A stretch of DNA of 64,000 nt from Lota lota (GCA_026745465.1 JACYXH010000815.1:62001-126000); one strand, 5' to 3'. Shown: positions 10,529-20,901, numbered from the stretch's first letter. The notes: a model not told the origin generated them from the letters alone. Program-made: numbers and translations.

Positions 10529-10716
10529 TTTTGCAAGGCAGAGGTCTGCCAGCGTCAGTTATCAACACTATTCAGAGTGCTCGCGCGCCTTCCACTTCCT
10601 CCCTTTACGCGGCGAAGTGGGGCGCTTTCTCTACGTGGTGTGACCTCAACCACGTTATCCCATCTCGCTGTGAGGTGGGAAGCGTGCTGGGGTTCCTTCA
10701 GTGTTTACTGGAGAAA
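10461..10716 (+). pseudogene. DIRS tyrosine recombinase, N-terminal remnant
   Basis: A third frame, overlapping the end of the previous ORF, reads LILQGRGLPASVINTIQSA then SSLYAAKWGAFSTWCDLN and SVLGFLQCLLEKG. This is the SAM-like N-terminal core-binding part of DIRS tyrosine recombinases. The catalytic domain with R-H-R-Y should follow but is absent: the sequence jumps directly into the right terminal repeat. The junction carries GGGACAAGCCCA twice in a row, so a microhomology-mediated deletion is likely. Confidence 0.65.
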
Positions 10717-10726
10717 GGGACAAGCC

Positions 10727-10770
10727 CACGGGACAAGCCCATAAGGCGAAGCCTAGACGGCTACGCCTAC
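10727..10770 (-). repeat. right inverted terminal repeat of the DIRS element
   Basis: Reverse-complement partner of 7191-7234. Confidence 0.85.
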
Positions 10771-12929
10771 AATCATAGAACTAGAGTTATAATAACATAA
10801 CTATCGTTCTCGTTTCTACTCAACATGACATTAGTACATCATTCTGAGGCCAGCCACCATAGAAATCCTGTGGTGGATATGAGTATGAATATCTTGCCCC
10901 AGGGGCCATAATCTGTCTTCACGGTTCATCTGATTACTCGATGTAGATACAGTGTATTATACATCGTTGTATTGTACTGACACAAGACAGAGAACCTTCA
11001 CAACGCAATTGAACTGAATTGTGTCCAAGATAGATGGCTAGCGTGATGGGGAACTGAAAGCAGAATACCGCATTCAGTTACCCACCAAGCTAGCGTTTAC
11101 AACCAGATGGCCGCTAGTGAATAAGGCCCGTCAACCAAGCAAGGCTGATGAGTGGGATTTGTGTCTGTCAGGGTGGACCACATGGAATCGGATGGAAGAC
11201 ATCTGTTCAAAAAGGTAAGAATTGATTTGTGTCGTTTCAACACTTCAACGGTAAATGAGACTTGTTAGAAAAACGAACCCTTTTGTGCCCTTTATTAAAC
11301 GACAACAGTTGTGTGTACATTTAGTTTTTACAATTCAATACAAAAATAAAACAAAATGTTCTTTACTTCTGCTGGGACATTTAGGATCCAAATGTTTGAT
11401 GTTTAAAGTTCATCCGATCATGTTGTGTAAATGAGCATTTGAAGGTTTGCATTGCTTGTTTACTATGGATGCTGTTCCTCTGTCTCCCAGCCTGACACCA
11501 GCCTGTCACAGATCAGCCCTCCACAAGACGGCCGCATGGGTGTGTACTTTCATTCACACTTTCACCATCACTGCACAACACATCGCCACACTTTCCTGCC
11601 CCCTTTTTCTTGCCGTTCTTCTGCGAGTGCTTTGCATTCTGGGATATTTGCGCTATTTACGCACATATTATTTAGCTGTATGCTCTCTTCTGAAGTCATC
11701 CTCTATAGGGAATCCTAATTGCTAGTAGATACATGGTTAGCGATGCACAGTGTTTATACAGTTGGTTGTATAGAGTCTAGGGAACCAAGTTGGTGCCGGC
11801 TAGGGTTTAAATTGATCCCCATGACCCCGTCACAGCCCCCTGACTTTGAGGTCACCGTGTAAATGAATCCAGATGTTTTCCCCATAACTCTCCATCTGGT
11901 CCTTTCTGAGGCACGTGACTGATTTGTAAAGTGCACGTTATCGGGGGCATTAGTGCACGTGTTGCAGGTAAACATTCAGGCATCAGAAATAGTTAGCAGC
12001 TGACCGAGCAGGAGAGGTTAAGTGCTGACACACATGACAGTTGGGGGCCAAGAAGGCGTGAGCATGTGTCCGTGTGTTGGCTTGTGTGGTCTTCTTCTGT
12101 GGTATTGACTACGCTATTCTTCTTCTACATAATGGGGCCAAGAAGGCGTGAACCTGTGTCCGTGTGTTGGCTTGTGTGTCGTTCATCTCCTAGATCATCT
12201 TGAAATTAATAATATTCACGACTGCTCGTAAATAGCTTCAGTTTGTCAGCCGCCTAGCCAGCACTTCTGCAATAAAAACAGTGAAACAAATACTTCAACT
12301 CTTTTTAAAACATCTTCAACATCCCTCTCCTGTGAATGTCCGCATCATAATCCAAAAGACACACACGTCCGCTATAAAGGTTCAATGTGTTTATCTGCTC
12401 TCATTGGTCAGGTACAATCCCTCACCCATCAACCAATCAGAACACACTGGCCAGCAGCTCAACACTTCCTGCCAGGCTCAGGTAACAGCTCTTTCTAAAC
12501 AGATGTCTGTCTAATAAAATAATCTAAACGATGAGTGGAAAGCCAATAGCTATGCTTATTACTTTAAAGTAATTACATGTCTGTAACTTCTAATGTTCGG
12601 TCAAATTGTTTTCTAGTGCTGTATTTTGAAAGGGTCTCGACATTCGCCGCTCTCTCTTCTTCTGTGGTATTGACTATGCTATTCTTCTGTGGTATTGGCT
12701 ATGCTATTCTTTTTCTGTGGTATTGACTATGCTATTGTTCTTCTGTGGTATTGACTATGCTATTCTTCTTCTGTGGTGTTCATCCCCCTGTTCTACTTTG
12801 TCATCTCCAGGCAGCCACGGCGACACCAGAGACGTCTACATATGGGCAGAGCTCGCCGTGGGCGTCGCCCATTCTCCTAATTCAGCTCTACATCCTCCCT
12901 GAACTGGCTGCCACATTAGCCCTGCCCAC

Positions 12930-13138
12930 ACACTCATATGCACACTCACACTCACATGCACACTCACACTCACATGCACACTCACACTCACATGCACGCA
13001 CACACACACAAACACACACTCACATGCACACACAAACACACACACACAAACACACACTCACATGCACGCACACACACACACTCACATGCACACACAAACA
13101 CACGCACACACTCACATGCACACACATACACACACACT
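12930..13138. repeat. CA-rich compound microsatellite
   Basis: CACACTCACATGCA-type units and (CA)n. It gives long false ORFs on both strands. Confidence 0.95.
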
Positions 13139-13495
13139 GACAACAGTTAGGAACTGTTAGGGAATGTATAAATAAAGATTTTAAAGCGTTTTTGTTCTGT
13201 ACACATGGCAGTGTCTCTCTTTTATTGTGGAGGGCGATTATTACACGTAATGTTTCTCTGCGGAAACATTTGAGTAAGCTGGTTTTGGAGAGTCCACAGA
13301 AACACAAAGCTAAATGTAAAGGCCCTGATATACCTCAAACAAAATAGTCCCTGTGATCTTTTGGCAATTTGTTTAATAAGGGCTTACTGTGTGTGGTTCT
13401 GCATGTGCGCTGTAAAGGTGTGTGCATTTAATAAGATTGGTTTGAATTAAATAAACTAGTTCTTCTAGGTACTAGAAGTGATGTGTAAGTGTAGT

Positions 13496-13634
13496 CCATG
13501 TGTGTGTGTGTGTAAGTTTACCACAGGGCCAGTGTGTGTGTGTGTAGGTGTGTGTGTGTGTAGGTGTACCACAGGGCCAGTGTGTGTGTGTGTGTAGGTG
13601 TACCACGGGGCCAGTGTGTGTGTGTGTGTGTAGG
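13496..13634. repeat. GT microsatellite with a 30-40-bp higher-order unit
   Basis: (GT)n blocks separated by TACCACAGGGCCAG, three copies. Confidence 0.9.
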
Positions 13635-13644
13635 CAGTCAGGCA

Positions 13645-13674
13645 GAGTTTCATACTTGAACGAGCACCCTATTA
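13645..13674 (-). pseudogene. inverted fragment of the inhibin-alpha-like C terminus
   Basis: On the minus strand this reads GCSFKYETLP, almost the same as the plus-strand segment at 14283-14312 (GCSFKYETRP). The two are inverted copies about 640 bp apart. Confidence 0.5.
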
Positions 13675-13956
13675 AAACAGTTCCCTATGCCATGCTCATA
13701 ATGTCTGTTCATCAAGCCGATGGAAGGCAGTATTGCACCTACCTAAATATTAAATATATGGCAATCAGGAAAACGAATCAGATTAGGATCAAATAAAAAA
13801 ATGATCTAATTGTAATGGAATTTTATCCTGATTCAACACTGACGTAGATCAATAAACGGGTCAACAGTCCCCTAGAAGAATGAAGAGTAGTGTGACGCTG
13901 GCGGGGTCCAGAGGGGACCCGGTGCTGAAGCCACACTGACACAGAACTCAATGCAG

Positions 13957-14012
13957 AGTAGTAGACCATTACTGGGTAATCTAGTACCGGGTGGGCTCCT
14001 GCTTCATTCCAC
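13957..14012. repeat. direct repeat flanking the inhibin-like fragment, copy 1
   Basis: AGTAGTAGACCATT ... GGCTCCTGCTTCATTCC; recurs with about a dozen differences at 14384-14439, so the remnant is framed by two diverged direct repeats. Confidence 0.7.
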
Positions 14013-14059
14013 ACCGCGGCCCCTGGTCCCTGTGGACCAGGAGACCAGGACTCAGGACC

Positions 14060-14349
14060 AGGAGACCAGGACCAGGGACTCAGCAGCAGCAGCAGAGCAG
14101 AGACTGACGGCGGGACCAGGTCCACATCAGCTTTGACGACCTGGGCCGGGGAAACCGGACCGTCCACCCCAAGGCGGTGACTTTCGGCTATTGCCACGGT
14201 AACTGCTCGGCCCCCGACCGCGGCGCCGCCGCCCTCGGTCCCAGAGTCCGTGAGATTGTTGAGGATCACGTACCACCTCGGATGGAGGGTGCTCGTTCAA
14301 GTACGAGACTCGGCCCAACACAACACCTGCAGAGTGCAGCTGCGTCTAA
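14060..14349 (+). pseudogene. inha: inhibin alpha-like TGF-beta domain remnant
   Basis: From 14120 the plus strand reads VHISFDDLG, then HPKAVTFGYCHGNCSAPDRG; after a frame change it reads VPESVRLLRI, and after another TTSDGGCSFKYET and a C-terminal ECSCV followed by TAA. Inhibin alpha subunits have exactly this order: SFQELGW, YCHGGC, a CCAxxPG motif, RTTSDGGYSFKYET, and a final CxC pattern. The Cys-Cys-Ala motif is missing and at least two frame changes break the reading, so this is a decayed or rearranged piece. An Ala/Gln-rich lead (14088-14105) may be the prodomain end. The family ligand is a secreted hormone subunit that antagonises activin. Confidence 0.6.
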
Positions 14350-14383
14350 ACAGTAGCCTATACCATGAAATATACATTCAAGA

Positions 14384-14439
14384 CCGTAGTAGACCATTGT
14401 CGGGCAATCAAGTACCGTGTCGGCTCCTGCTTCATTCCC
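14384..14439. repeat. direct repeat flanking the inhibin-like fragment, copy 2
   Basis: Partner of 13957-14012. Confidence 0.7.
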
Positions 14440-15727
14440 TCACCTGCTTAATAGCTCCATTACTCCACCCATGAAGACCCCGCAAATACTGTTCTTGTCG
14501 CTTTGCCTTCCCACATTTCTGCAATGATGCTATGCTACCATACGCTTGTATGGTTTATGTACGCATAAATAAACTCCACTGAGACGTGGACATTTTGTGT
14601 TAGCACCACTGGGGGGCAGTGAAGGCTGAAGGTGGAACCACTTTCACAGCCCTGCTACGCCATCAATCCATATGTTTAAAATAATGTATGTTCGACAACT
14701 GGACTCGACCTGTGGACACCTTGCCGAAATGTATTTGTCTGTCATTTAAATATTAGTCAATGCTACCCATGACAGCCTGAGAATGTCTGTCAAAATCAGA
14801 CATTTAGAAAACCTCAACTTTGGTGGTGCAAAATGTAGCAAGAAATGTTTGTTTGGGACAATTTCACTTCATATGCATTTATTAACTGGCCATTAGAAAA
14901 TTACAAAGCCAAACCATATAAAAAAACGATCAGAGAAGTATGTTATTACCTAATGTAAAAAGAACAAAATAAAACATAAAGCTCAACACTCAAAGGCCAA
15001 AATTTGTAATAGTACGGTCTCGTCAACCCAAACACCATCCAGTCACTGTAGAAATAGTTTCAAGTTTTTCCGAGGTAAACATCTTAATTTAAATTTCTGC
15101 GTAATACTTAATTACAAATTACAAATCCACGCACAAATATTGGGTTGAAATGTAATGTGGTGACATAACAACACAAGACGACACCACACACACACTCACC
15201 ACCAACACATTTGAAAGTGAGGAAAACAATGATCTATAACTTTGCCTGGTGGGAGAGTAGAACCCCTTTCAAAAAAGTAAAAGTTAACGGACAAGGCAGG
15301 GGTCAGCCATGACTAAAGCCCATAGCTGTGCCAACGCAACACAAGAGTACCCTGCCTTCAACATGTAGTGTGCTCACTGAACACTCTGGACACTTCAATG
15401 GTTTCTTTGGATTGGATTTGGTGTCTGGGATGGGCTTTTAACACTGAAATGCACATTTCTCTCTCCCTCTCACACACACCTCTCCGTCTCTCACAGTCTG
15501 GTTTTCCAGGGTTGTTTGACCTTTTTTGCATGTCCTTGTGCGTTTGGGGCCGGTGGGCCACTCGCTTGGGCATGGACTCCTGGAAAAACACAGATCATCC
15601 ATTAGTACTGCAGGTATTGTACATGAATGCACATGTAGGCCATGTGATTCATTTGAACCAATCAGCAACATTATTGCAATAACCTGTGGTCGCCAGAGGG
15701 GGCGCCACTGCTTGTGTTTGATGCCCT
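14440..15727. other. intergenic stretch, nothing recognised
   Basis: AT-rich, no repeats of note and no supported exon. If the connexin has a further 3' exon or a long 3' UTR on the minus strand it would lie here. Confidence 0.4.
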
Positions 15728-16548
15728 TTAATGGAGAATGAAAAAGGTAGAACCTACTGGCCCCTTACAGGCCACCATAGCTTCTTCAAGGTAATTGGAA
15801 GGGGAGAGGTGAGGGGGGTTCAGTTGGTTGCAGTTCATAACCTCACCACAAACGGCCACTGCACACTGCAGCTTTAAGTGTCCATCTCTCAAGATGCTAC
15901 CTTTCTGGCCGCGCTTCCCCTCGGCGAGATTGTGCCGGTTCTGCTCGGCCGCTGTTGGCTCCTGGCCCCCGCTGCTCCGAGACGGGCTGCGCTCCTCCAG
16001 CTGGCACAACAGCTCCAGCTGCTGCTGGAGCCGCCTTATGCGGCGCCGCTGGCGGTCCAGCTCCGGGCCGCTGCCCCCCTCCCCCCCGGGACTCGTCCGC
16101 CCGGAGCCCGCCAGTGGCAGAAGCCCCGCCGCCTCCTCCTTGGGCCGGTCCCGCTCCACGGCGGAGTGGTAGCCCGGGGGCGCCGAGGCAGGCGGCGGCT
16201 TAGGGCGGGACGTTAGGGTGGCGCGGCGGCGGAAGGTGTCGCGGACGCCGCCCAGGCCGAGGTGCACCATCTCCAGGACGGTGAGGAGCAGGCAGAGGAA
16301 GGACACCACGTACATCGCCAGCAGGAAGATGGTCTTCTCGGTGGGCCGCGACACAAAGCAGTCCACCGTGTGGGGGCACGGCGCCCGCTTGCACTTGTAG
16401 TCCGGCGCCACGCGGAAGCCGTACAGGACGTACTGGCCGTAGAGGAACGCCACCTCCAAGGCGGCACGGGACAGGAGCTGGCAGACGTAGACCTTCATCA
16501 GGCCGATGCGTAGACCTTCATGACGCCGGCCGTCGTGCTTCTCCTGGC
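15728..16548 (-). CDS. gamma-type connexin, coding exon 3
   Basis: Acceptor CCCTGCAG|GCCAGGAG; phase 1 fits exon 2. It encodes the second half of a connexin: HDGRR motif, then [20 protein letters not shown] (TM3, residues about 160-180), the second extracellular loop with its cysteines ([19 protein letters not shown]), TM4 ([20 protein letters not shown]), and a cytoplasmic tail with [10 protein letters not shown] and a basic, Arg/Gln-rich possible coiled coil ([17 protein letters not shown]). The HDGRR-LMK and SAPPGY motifs are shared with Cx45/Cx47/Cx43.4 (gamma group; gjc1, gjc2, fish gjc4). The ORF ends at 15728 without the usual SVWI-like C terminus, so the last residues are uncertain. 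Full reading with exons 1-2 is about 412 residues. Confidence 0.85.
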
Positions 16549-16552
16549 CTGC

Positions 16553-16925
16553 AGGGGGAGACACCAGGAGGACAAGAGACACCAGGAGGAGAGGCCAGGA
16601 GACACCAGGAGGAGAGACCAGGAGGACAAGCGACACCAGGAGGACAAGAGACACCAGGAGGACAAGAGACACCAGGAGGACAAGAGACCAGGACAAGCCA
16701 AGAGACACCAGGAGGAGAGACCAGGACAAGCCAAGAGACACCAGGAGGAGAGGCCAGGACAAGCCAAGAGACACCAGGAGGAGAGACCAGGACAAGCCAA
16801 GAGACACCAGAGGAGAGACCAGGAGGAAAAGCCAAGACACCAGGAGGAGAGACCAGGAGGAAAAGCCAAGAGAGACAAGGAGGTGAAGCCAAGAGAGACC
16901 ATGAGGTGGAGCCAAGAGGAGAGGA
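16553..16925. repeat. minisatellite in connexin intron 2
   Basis: Degenerate array of AGACACCAGGAGGAGAGACC/AGGACAAGCCA units. Because units are free of stops on the minus strand, exon 3 appears to extend far upstream in the raw reading frame. The splice acceptor at 16549-16550 marks the real exon start. Confidence 0.9.
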
Positions 16926-17258
16926 GATACCAAGGCGAGAAAAAACCGGAGACATACTGGTTATCTTATGGTGCAAGCTGCAGGCAACACAAAAGCCTTT
17001 ACATGGTGATTTCATTACATCCAAAGTTAGGTTTGTACTTTCATTTTGCGACCAATAGTGAATAAGTCCTGATGGAGTCATGTGCAGAGCCAGCCACTAA
17101 CACTACTACCACTACTAGGGTAGGGGGTTCCATTCCCACTGGGGTCACCCATGCTTACAAATGAATAATACAGCATGCACATTATACACTGGTCCCAAAG
17201 TGAAAGCATCAATCGTTTTTAGCTCAGCATGCTAAAGCTCTGCATCACTCCAGCGTAC

Positions 17259-17436
17259 CCTTGTCCGCCTTCTCCTTGTCCTGCTCCATCTCCTCCTCCA
17301 TCAAGGGGTCCTCCTCGCTGTCTCCCATCGCCTCCTCATCGCCGCGGGTCGGCCGGTACCGGGCGTCGCCCATGCGGGCAACCTTGTGCGTGGCGAAGCC
17401 CAGGTACATGATGGTGGGCGTGGTAATCATGAGCAC
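17259..17436 (-). CDS. gamma-type connexin, coding exon 2
   Basis: 178 bp between a poly-C/CAG acceptor and the donor AAGG|GTACGC. It encodes [22 protein letters not shown], which completes TM2, followed by an acidic cytoplasmic loop ([15 protein letters not shown]) like that of Cx45. It is joined in phase 0 to exon 1 and in phase 1 to exon 3, and the junction restores the loop leading to the HDGRR motif. Confidence 0.85.
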
Positions 17437-17455
17437 CTGGGGGGGGGGGGGGGTT
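17437..17455. repeat. poly-G run in connexin intron 1
   Basis: About 15 G (poly-C on the coding strand) directly before the exon 2 acceptor, where it forms the pyrimidine tract. Confidence 0.9.
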
Positions 17456-17534
17456 TGTCAGGTAAACCAGCTCGGTGAAACGTCCACCCCCCGTGGGGAA
17501 ACGTTCCGCCGGTCGGCGAGGGGGCGGGGCTCAC

Positions 17535-17774
17535 CTGGAAGACCCAGAAGCGGGCGTGCGAGAGCGGCGCGAAGGCGTTGTAGCACACGTTCTCACAGCC
17601 GGGCTGTTTCGTGTTGCACACGAAGCTGCTCTGCTCGTCGCCGTAGATGGTCTCACCCCCCACCGCCGTCAGCACGATGCGGAAGACGACCAGCACCGTC
17701 AGCCACGCCTTGCCCAAGAAGGTGGAGTGGTTGGAGATCTCGTCCAGCAGTTGCGTGATGAAGCTCCAGCTCAT
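17535..17774 (-). CDS. gamma-type connexin, coding exon 1 (start codon)
   Basis: Exactly 80 codons from ATG to the donor TTCCAG|GTGAGC. Starts [19 protein letters not shown], the standard connexin N terminus. TM1 is [18 protein letters not shown], the first extracellular loop has its three cysteines in [15 protein letters not shown] (residues 53, 60, 64), and the exon ends within TM2 at SHARFWVFQ. Six connexins form a hemichannel and two hemichannels a gap junction that passes ions and small metabolites between cells. The sequence is closest in style to fish Cx43.4/gjc4 and to Cx45. I do not assign an exact paralogue. Confidence 0.9.
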
Positions 17775-18089
17775 GGCGGCCCGGAGCTGGACAGCCTATC
17801 GGAAGACAGAATCAGCAGGGGGAGGAGGGACTGTGGATGCCTGTTGCTATTGTCGCGGTTGGCTATTATTATTATTGCGGATTGGCAACGCCTATATCTC
17901 CGGGGAAACTTGGCATGCACACAGAGGACACCTCCCTTGACATGTGATCAAATGTTGGTGTCGATGTCTTTTTCCGTGACGTCACAGTGTCAATTAAAGT
18001 GATTGCTCTGAAGCGTAATTCGCCAGCAGGTGGCAAAATATCACACATAAACGGCATCTACAATGTAACCACTTTCTGTGTGTGTCTCT

Positions 18090-18166
18090 GTGCCTTTGTG
18101 TCTCTCTCTCTTTGTGTGTGTGTGTGTGTGTGTGTCTCTCTCTCTTTTTCTGTGTGTGTGTGTCCC
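18090..18166. repeat. GT/CT microsatellite
   Basis: (TC)n and (GT)n tracts. Confidence 0.9.
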
Positions 18167-18353
18167 CATCTGGTTCTTTATATTTCAGAATATAATTGGA
18201 TGCATTGGTTTGACGTTCGCCTATGCAAACAGAGGCCTCTCTACAACGCAGGCTGGGCAGATGTGTTTGCTTTCGGAAAACCAGTTTATAAGGGATGCAA
18301 ATGCCCTCTTACCGCAGCTACCAAGCTCACTGTATCCGCCACGTATGGATTTT

Positions 18354-18471
18354 GCGAGACAAGGCACGGACGTAGGGTCGCCGGTTCGAGTCCGACATCG
18401 ACCGAGCATTTAGCGAGACAAGGCACGGACGTAGGGTCGCCAGTTCGAGTCCGACCTCGACCGAGCATTTT
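18354..18471 (+). repeat. two tandem 59-bp units with pol III B-box consensus
   Basis: GCGAGACAAGGCACGGACGT... occurs at 18354 and again at 18413. Each unit contains a B-box-like block near its middle: unit 1 has GGTTCGAGTCC exactly matching GGTTCGANTCC, unit 2 has AGTTCGAGTCC. The array is followed by A11. No complete A box or cloverleaf was found, so this is a tRNA-like or SINE-derived tandem, not a tRNA gene. Confidence 0.6.
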
Positions 18472-18481
18472 GTGAGAAAAA

Positions 18482-19690
18482 AAAAAATTCTAATGCAACA
18501 ATTGTTCAAGCAATTGCTTAAAGCTTGACATTCAAACAACAACTTTCAATGGAAATACAAGCTGACTTTAGCAACAAGGCGAAGAGCATCACATTGAACA
18601 GAACCTCAAACGAACAGACTGCAAGACAAATGTTAGATAACAGGTCAGCTATAGGATATGCAACTGTTTTGCATGGGCCGTGCTTGGCTAGTTAAAAAAA
18701 AGACACACAATGTAACCTCAACAGAAACGAATGTGGCCTACTACCTGGTGGGAAACGATGAACAAACGTTGAGAAGGTCACGGTGGAACGGAATAAAAGC
18801 TTCAGTAGTCCTTACGCCATGGAGGGGGTCGCCTTACGCCGTGAAGCGGCCTCAGAGTTCACAGGCTTCTCCCCATGGATCTAATCGACCTTACCGGGGT
18901 TTGCCAATTATTCCTCGTCACCAGCGCGAGCAACTTTTAATATGGACGCCCATTGGACGCTTCGATGCGGAACACCCATGTGACCCCCGACCACAGGGTC
19001 GCTACTGGACGAAATAATCGAGAATCTCCTCCCACACGTCCACGTAATCCCGCCCCCTTCACAACAGGCCTCCGTACTGTGAGGCCTGAGAGCAGATGGT
19101 CACCAACATCTGTAATCTCCATCAGCCCCAAGGGAAAGCAAGGCTTTTACTTTGAAATACCTCAGTGTCAATATTGGGCATGGCGACTTGTTATTATGCT
19201 ATACACGGTATACTTTTCCACGTGCTTATGATTATATAACGTGTTTATATGCCTTGATGGTGTCATAAAATGCGCGTTTAAAAAGGGCATACATTAAAAT
19301 ATAGATGTTGGGCACATTTTGAATGTGAACTGTCGCCTGTAATAGGGATTGGATCTTATTCCACCAAATGTAGCTAGACGTTTATAAAACCACTTTTGAA
19401 TACAGGAAGGCATTGAGTGGTTAGGAGTCTACAAGGCATGCAGTCGGATGTGGTTTTGACTGATTTATTTTAAACGTATTTAACGTGTTTTATCCCAATC
19501 GGCTGTATATTCAAGCGTTCACCAAGCGCTGTTCCCCTTGACAACATGTCTGGGGAAGGCCGAATAGCCCCGTTTCCTTTGTGCATCAACAAACCACCAA
19601 TACAACTGGAACGCTGCTCAAGACGATAACATTACATGTTATTCATCACACCACAACCACAAACTTCCCGTTTATTGGTTGGCCATGGAA
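18482..19690. other. no feature recognised
   Basis: Mixed-composition sequence with short chance ORFs only. Confidence 0.4.
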
Positions 19691-19707
19691 CTCAAGGAAC
19701 AAATGCA

Positions 19708-19771
19708 CCTAATTACCTAATTACATCTAATTACCTAATTACACCTAATTACCTAATTACACCTAATTACC
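19708..19771. repeat. short tandem repeat CCTAATTACA
   Basis: CCTAATTAC units alternating with ACACCTAATTAC and ATCTAATTAC. Confidence 0.85.
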
Positions 19772-20177
19772 GTCACACGTGATTCTCCCCTTTCCCCCCA
19801 CAGCTCTCATGGATGCTTAAACAATGCATAGTTTAATGTTGGGGGGGGGGGCAGCTTATTTGAGGTTTAGTGGGGGCTTGGTTTGCTGGAACATGCATTG
19901 AAAACAGCGCACTAGTGCGTCTTCTTGTGTCAGTATGCTTCTCATTTATTGACACATATTATATAAAGTGAGTCTAAACCACTGTGTTATAGCACGGTGC
20001 AAACTATATGTATAAACTATACATATAACATATAATATATATATATAAACATATACAAACTATATGTAGGACAATCAAAATAAACGCCAGTGTCCAATAT
20101 AATAGATTCAAGAATACACATACTGTTGTTTGTATGTTTTTACAGGTGCTACAATTTGGCCGTATGCCTGTTAAAGC

Positions 20178-20755
20178 GGGGCTGACTGGTGGACCGCAGT
20201 GGGCTGACTGGTGGACCGCAGTGGGCTGACTGGTGGACCGCAGTGGGCTGACTGGTGGACCGCAGTGGGCTGACTGGTGGTCCGCAGTGGGCTGACTGGT
20301 GGTGGGGCTGACAAGTGGACCGCAGTGGGCTGACTGGTGGACCGCAGTGGGCTGACTGGTGGACCGCAGTGGGCTGACTGGTGGTGGGGCTGACTGGTGG
20401 ACCGCAGTGGGCTGACTGGTGGTGGGGCTGACTGGTGGACCGCAGTGGGCTGACCGGTGGACCAGTGGGCTGACCGGTGGACCGCAGTGGGCTGACTGGT
20501 GGACCAGTGGGCTGACCGGTGGACCGCAGTGGGCTGACTGGTGGACCGCAGTGGGCTGACTGGTGGACCAGTGGGCTGACCGGTGGACCGCAGTGGGCTG
20601 ACTGGTGGACCGCAGTGGGCTGACTGGTGGTGGGGCTGACCAGTGGACCGCAGTGGGCTGACTGGTGGACCGCAGTGGGCCGACTGGTGGACCAGTGGGC
20701 TGACCGGTGGACCGCAGTGGGCTGACCGGTGGACCGCAGTGGGCTGACCGGTGAT
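20178..20755. repeat. about 22-bp minisatellite, more than 20 copies
   Basis: Unit GGGCTGACTGGTGGACCGCA with variants (GGACCAGT, GGTGGG). Variants alternate in blocks, indicating unequal exchange. Ends directly at a hairpin. Confidence 0.95.
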
Positions 20756-20793
20756 TTAGAATGATATGATTACATATATCATTCTAAATCACC
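20750..20793. repeat. inverted repeat, 18-bp arms
   Basis: Arms 20750-20767 and 20776-20793 are exact reverse complements around an 8-base loop; AT-rich. Followed by 19 C (20797-20815). Confidence 0.9.
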
Positions 20794-20855
20794 TTACCCC
20801 CCCCCCCCCCCCCCCACGAATGCGGCTAGCCAGAGAGAGCCCTTGTGCCTTGTGC

Positions 20856-20901
20856 CCACCACACACACTCGGGGAGAGCTCTCCCCGAGTGTGTGTGGTG
20901 G
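20856..20901. repeat. perfect 46-bp palindrome with no spacer
   Basis: Centre between 20878 and 20879 (GAGAG|CTCTC). All 23 pairs match; the outer part is a CA tract mirrored as GT. Confidence 0.95.

Larger units (their letters stand above)
7175..10786 (+). mobile_element. DIRS-like YR retrotransposon, internally deleted
   Basis: Bounded by inverted terminal repeats: the left arm 7191-7234 and right arm 10727-10770 are reverse complements except for a short GTAG/TACG difference, and similarity continues outward through ATAGAACTA on both sides. Inside are a gag-like ORF, a reverse transcriptase/RNase H ORF, and the N-terminal part of a tyrosine recombinase, in DIRS order. No LTRs and no integrase are present, as expected for DIRS elements, which integrate by recombinase and make no target-site duplication. 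The recombinase is cut off by a deletion at 10716-10735, so this copy is not autonomous. Confidence 0.85.
10787..13638. other. non-coding stretch with candidate exons and repeats
   Basis: Four short plus-strand segments have splice-like borders: 11172-11214 (GTCAG| ... AAAAAG|GTAAGA), 11491-11539 (TCCCAG| ... |GTGTGT), 12412-12481 (GGTCAG| ... CTCAG|GTAACA) and 12811 onward (CTCCAG|). They could be tail exons of the upstream adhesion gene: 11172 accepts the phase-2 end of the transmembrane exon. No segment matches the known MCAM tail. Repeats: GGGCCAAGAAGGCGTGA... duplicated at about 12046 and 12133; TCTGTGGTATTGACTATGC about five times at 12657-12780. Confidence 0.25.

Noticed and set aside
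12836..13307. Long ORFs rich in His/Thr or Cys/Val on both strands
   Set aside because: They are translations of CA/GT microsatellite; the same happens at 31759-32252, 32414-32640, 43000-43200, 44227-44408 and 55494-55926.
16518..17081. Overlapping ORFs in several frames of the connexin intron
   Set aside because: The minisatellite units lack stops in several frames; splice sites define the real exon borders.
20178..20755. Possible CRISPR-like array
   Set aside because: Units are contiguous with no unique spacers, in a vertebrate genome; it is a minisatellite. The same holds for 38080-38768 and 45759-45933.
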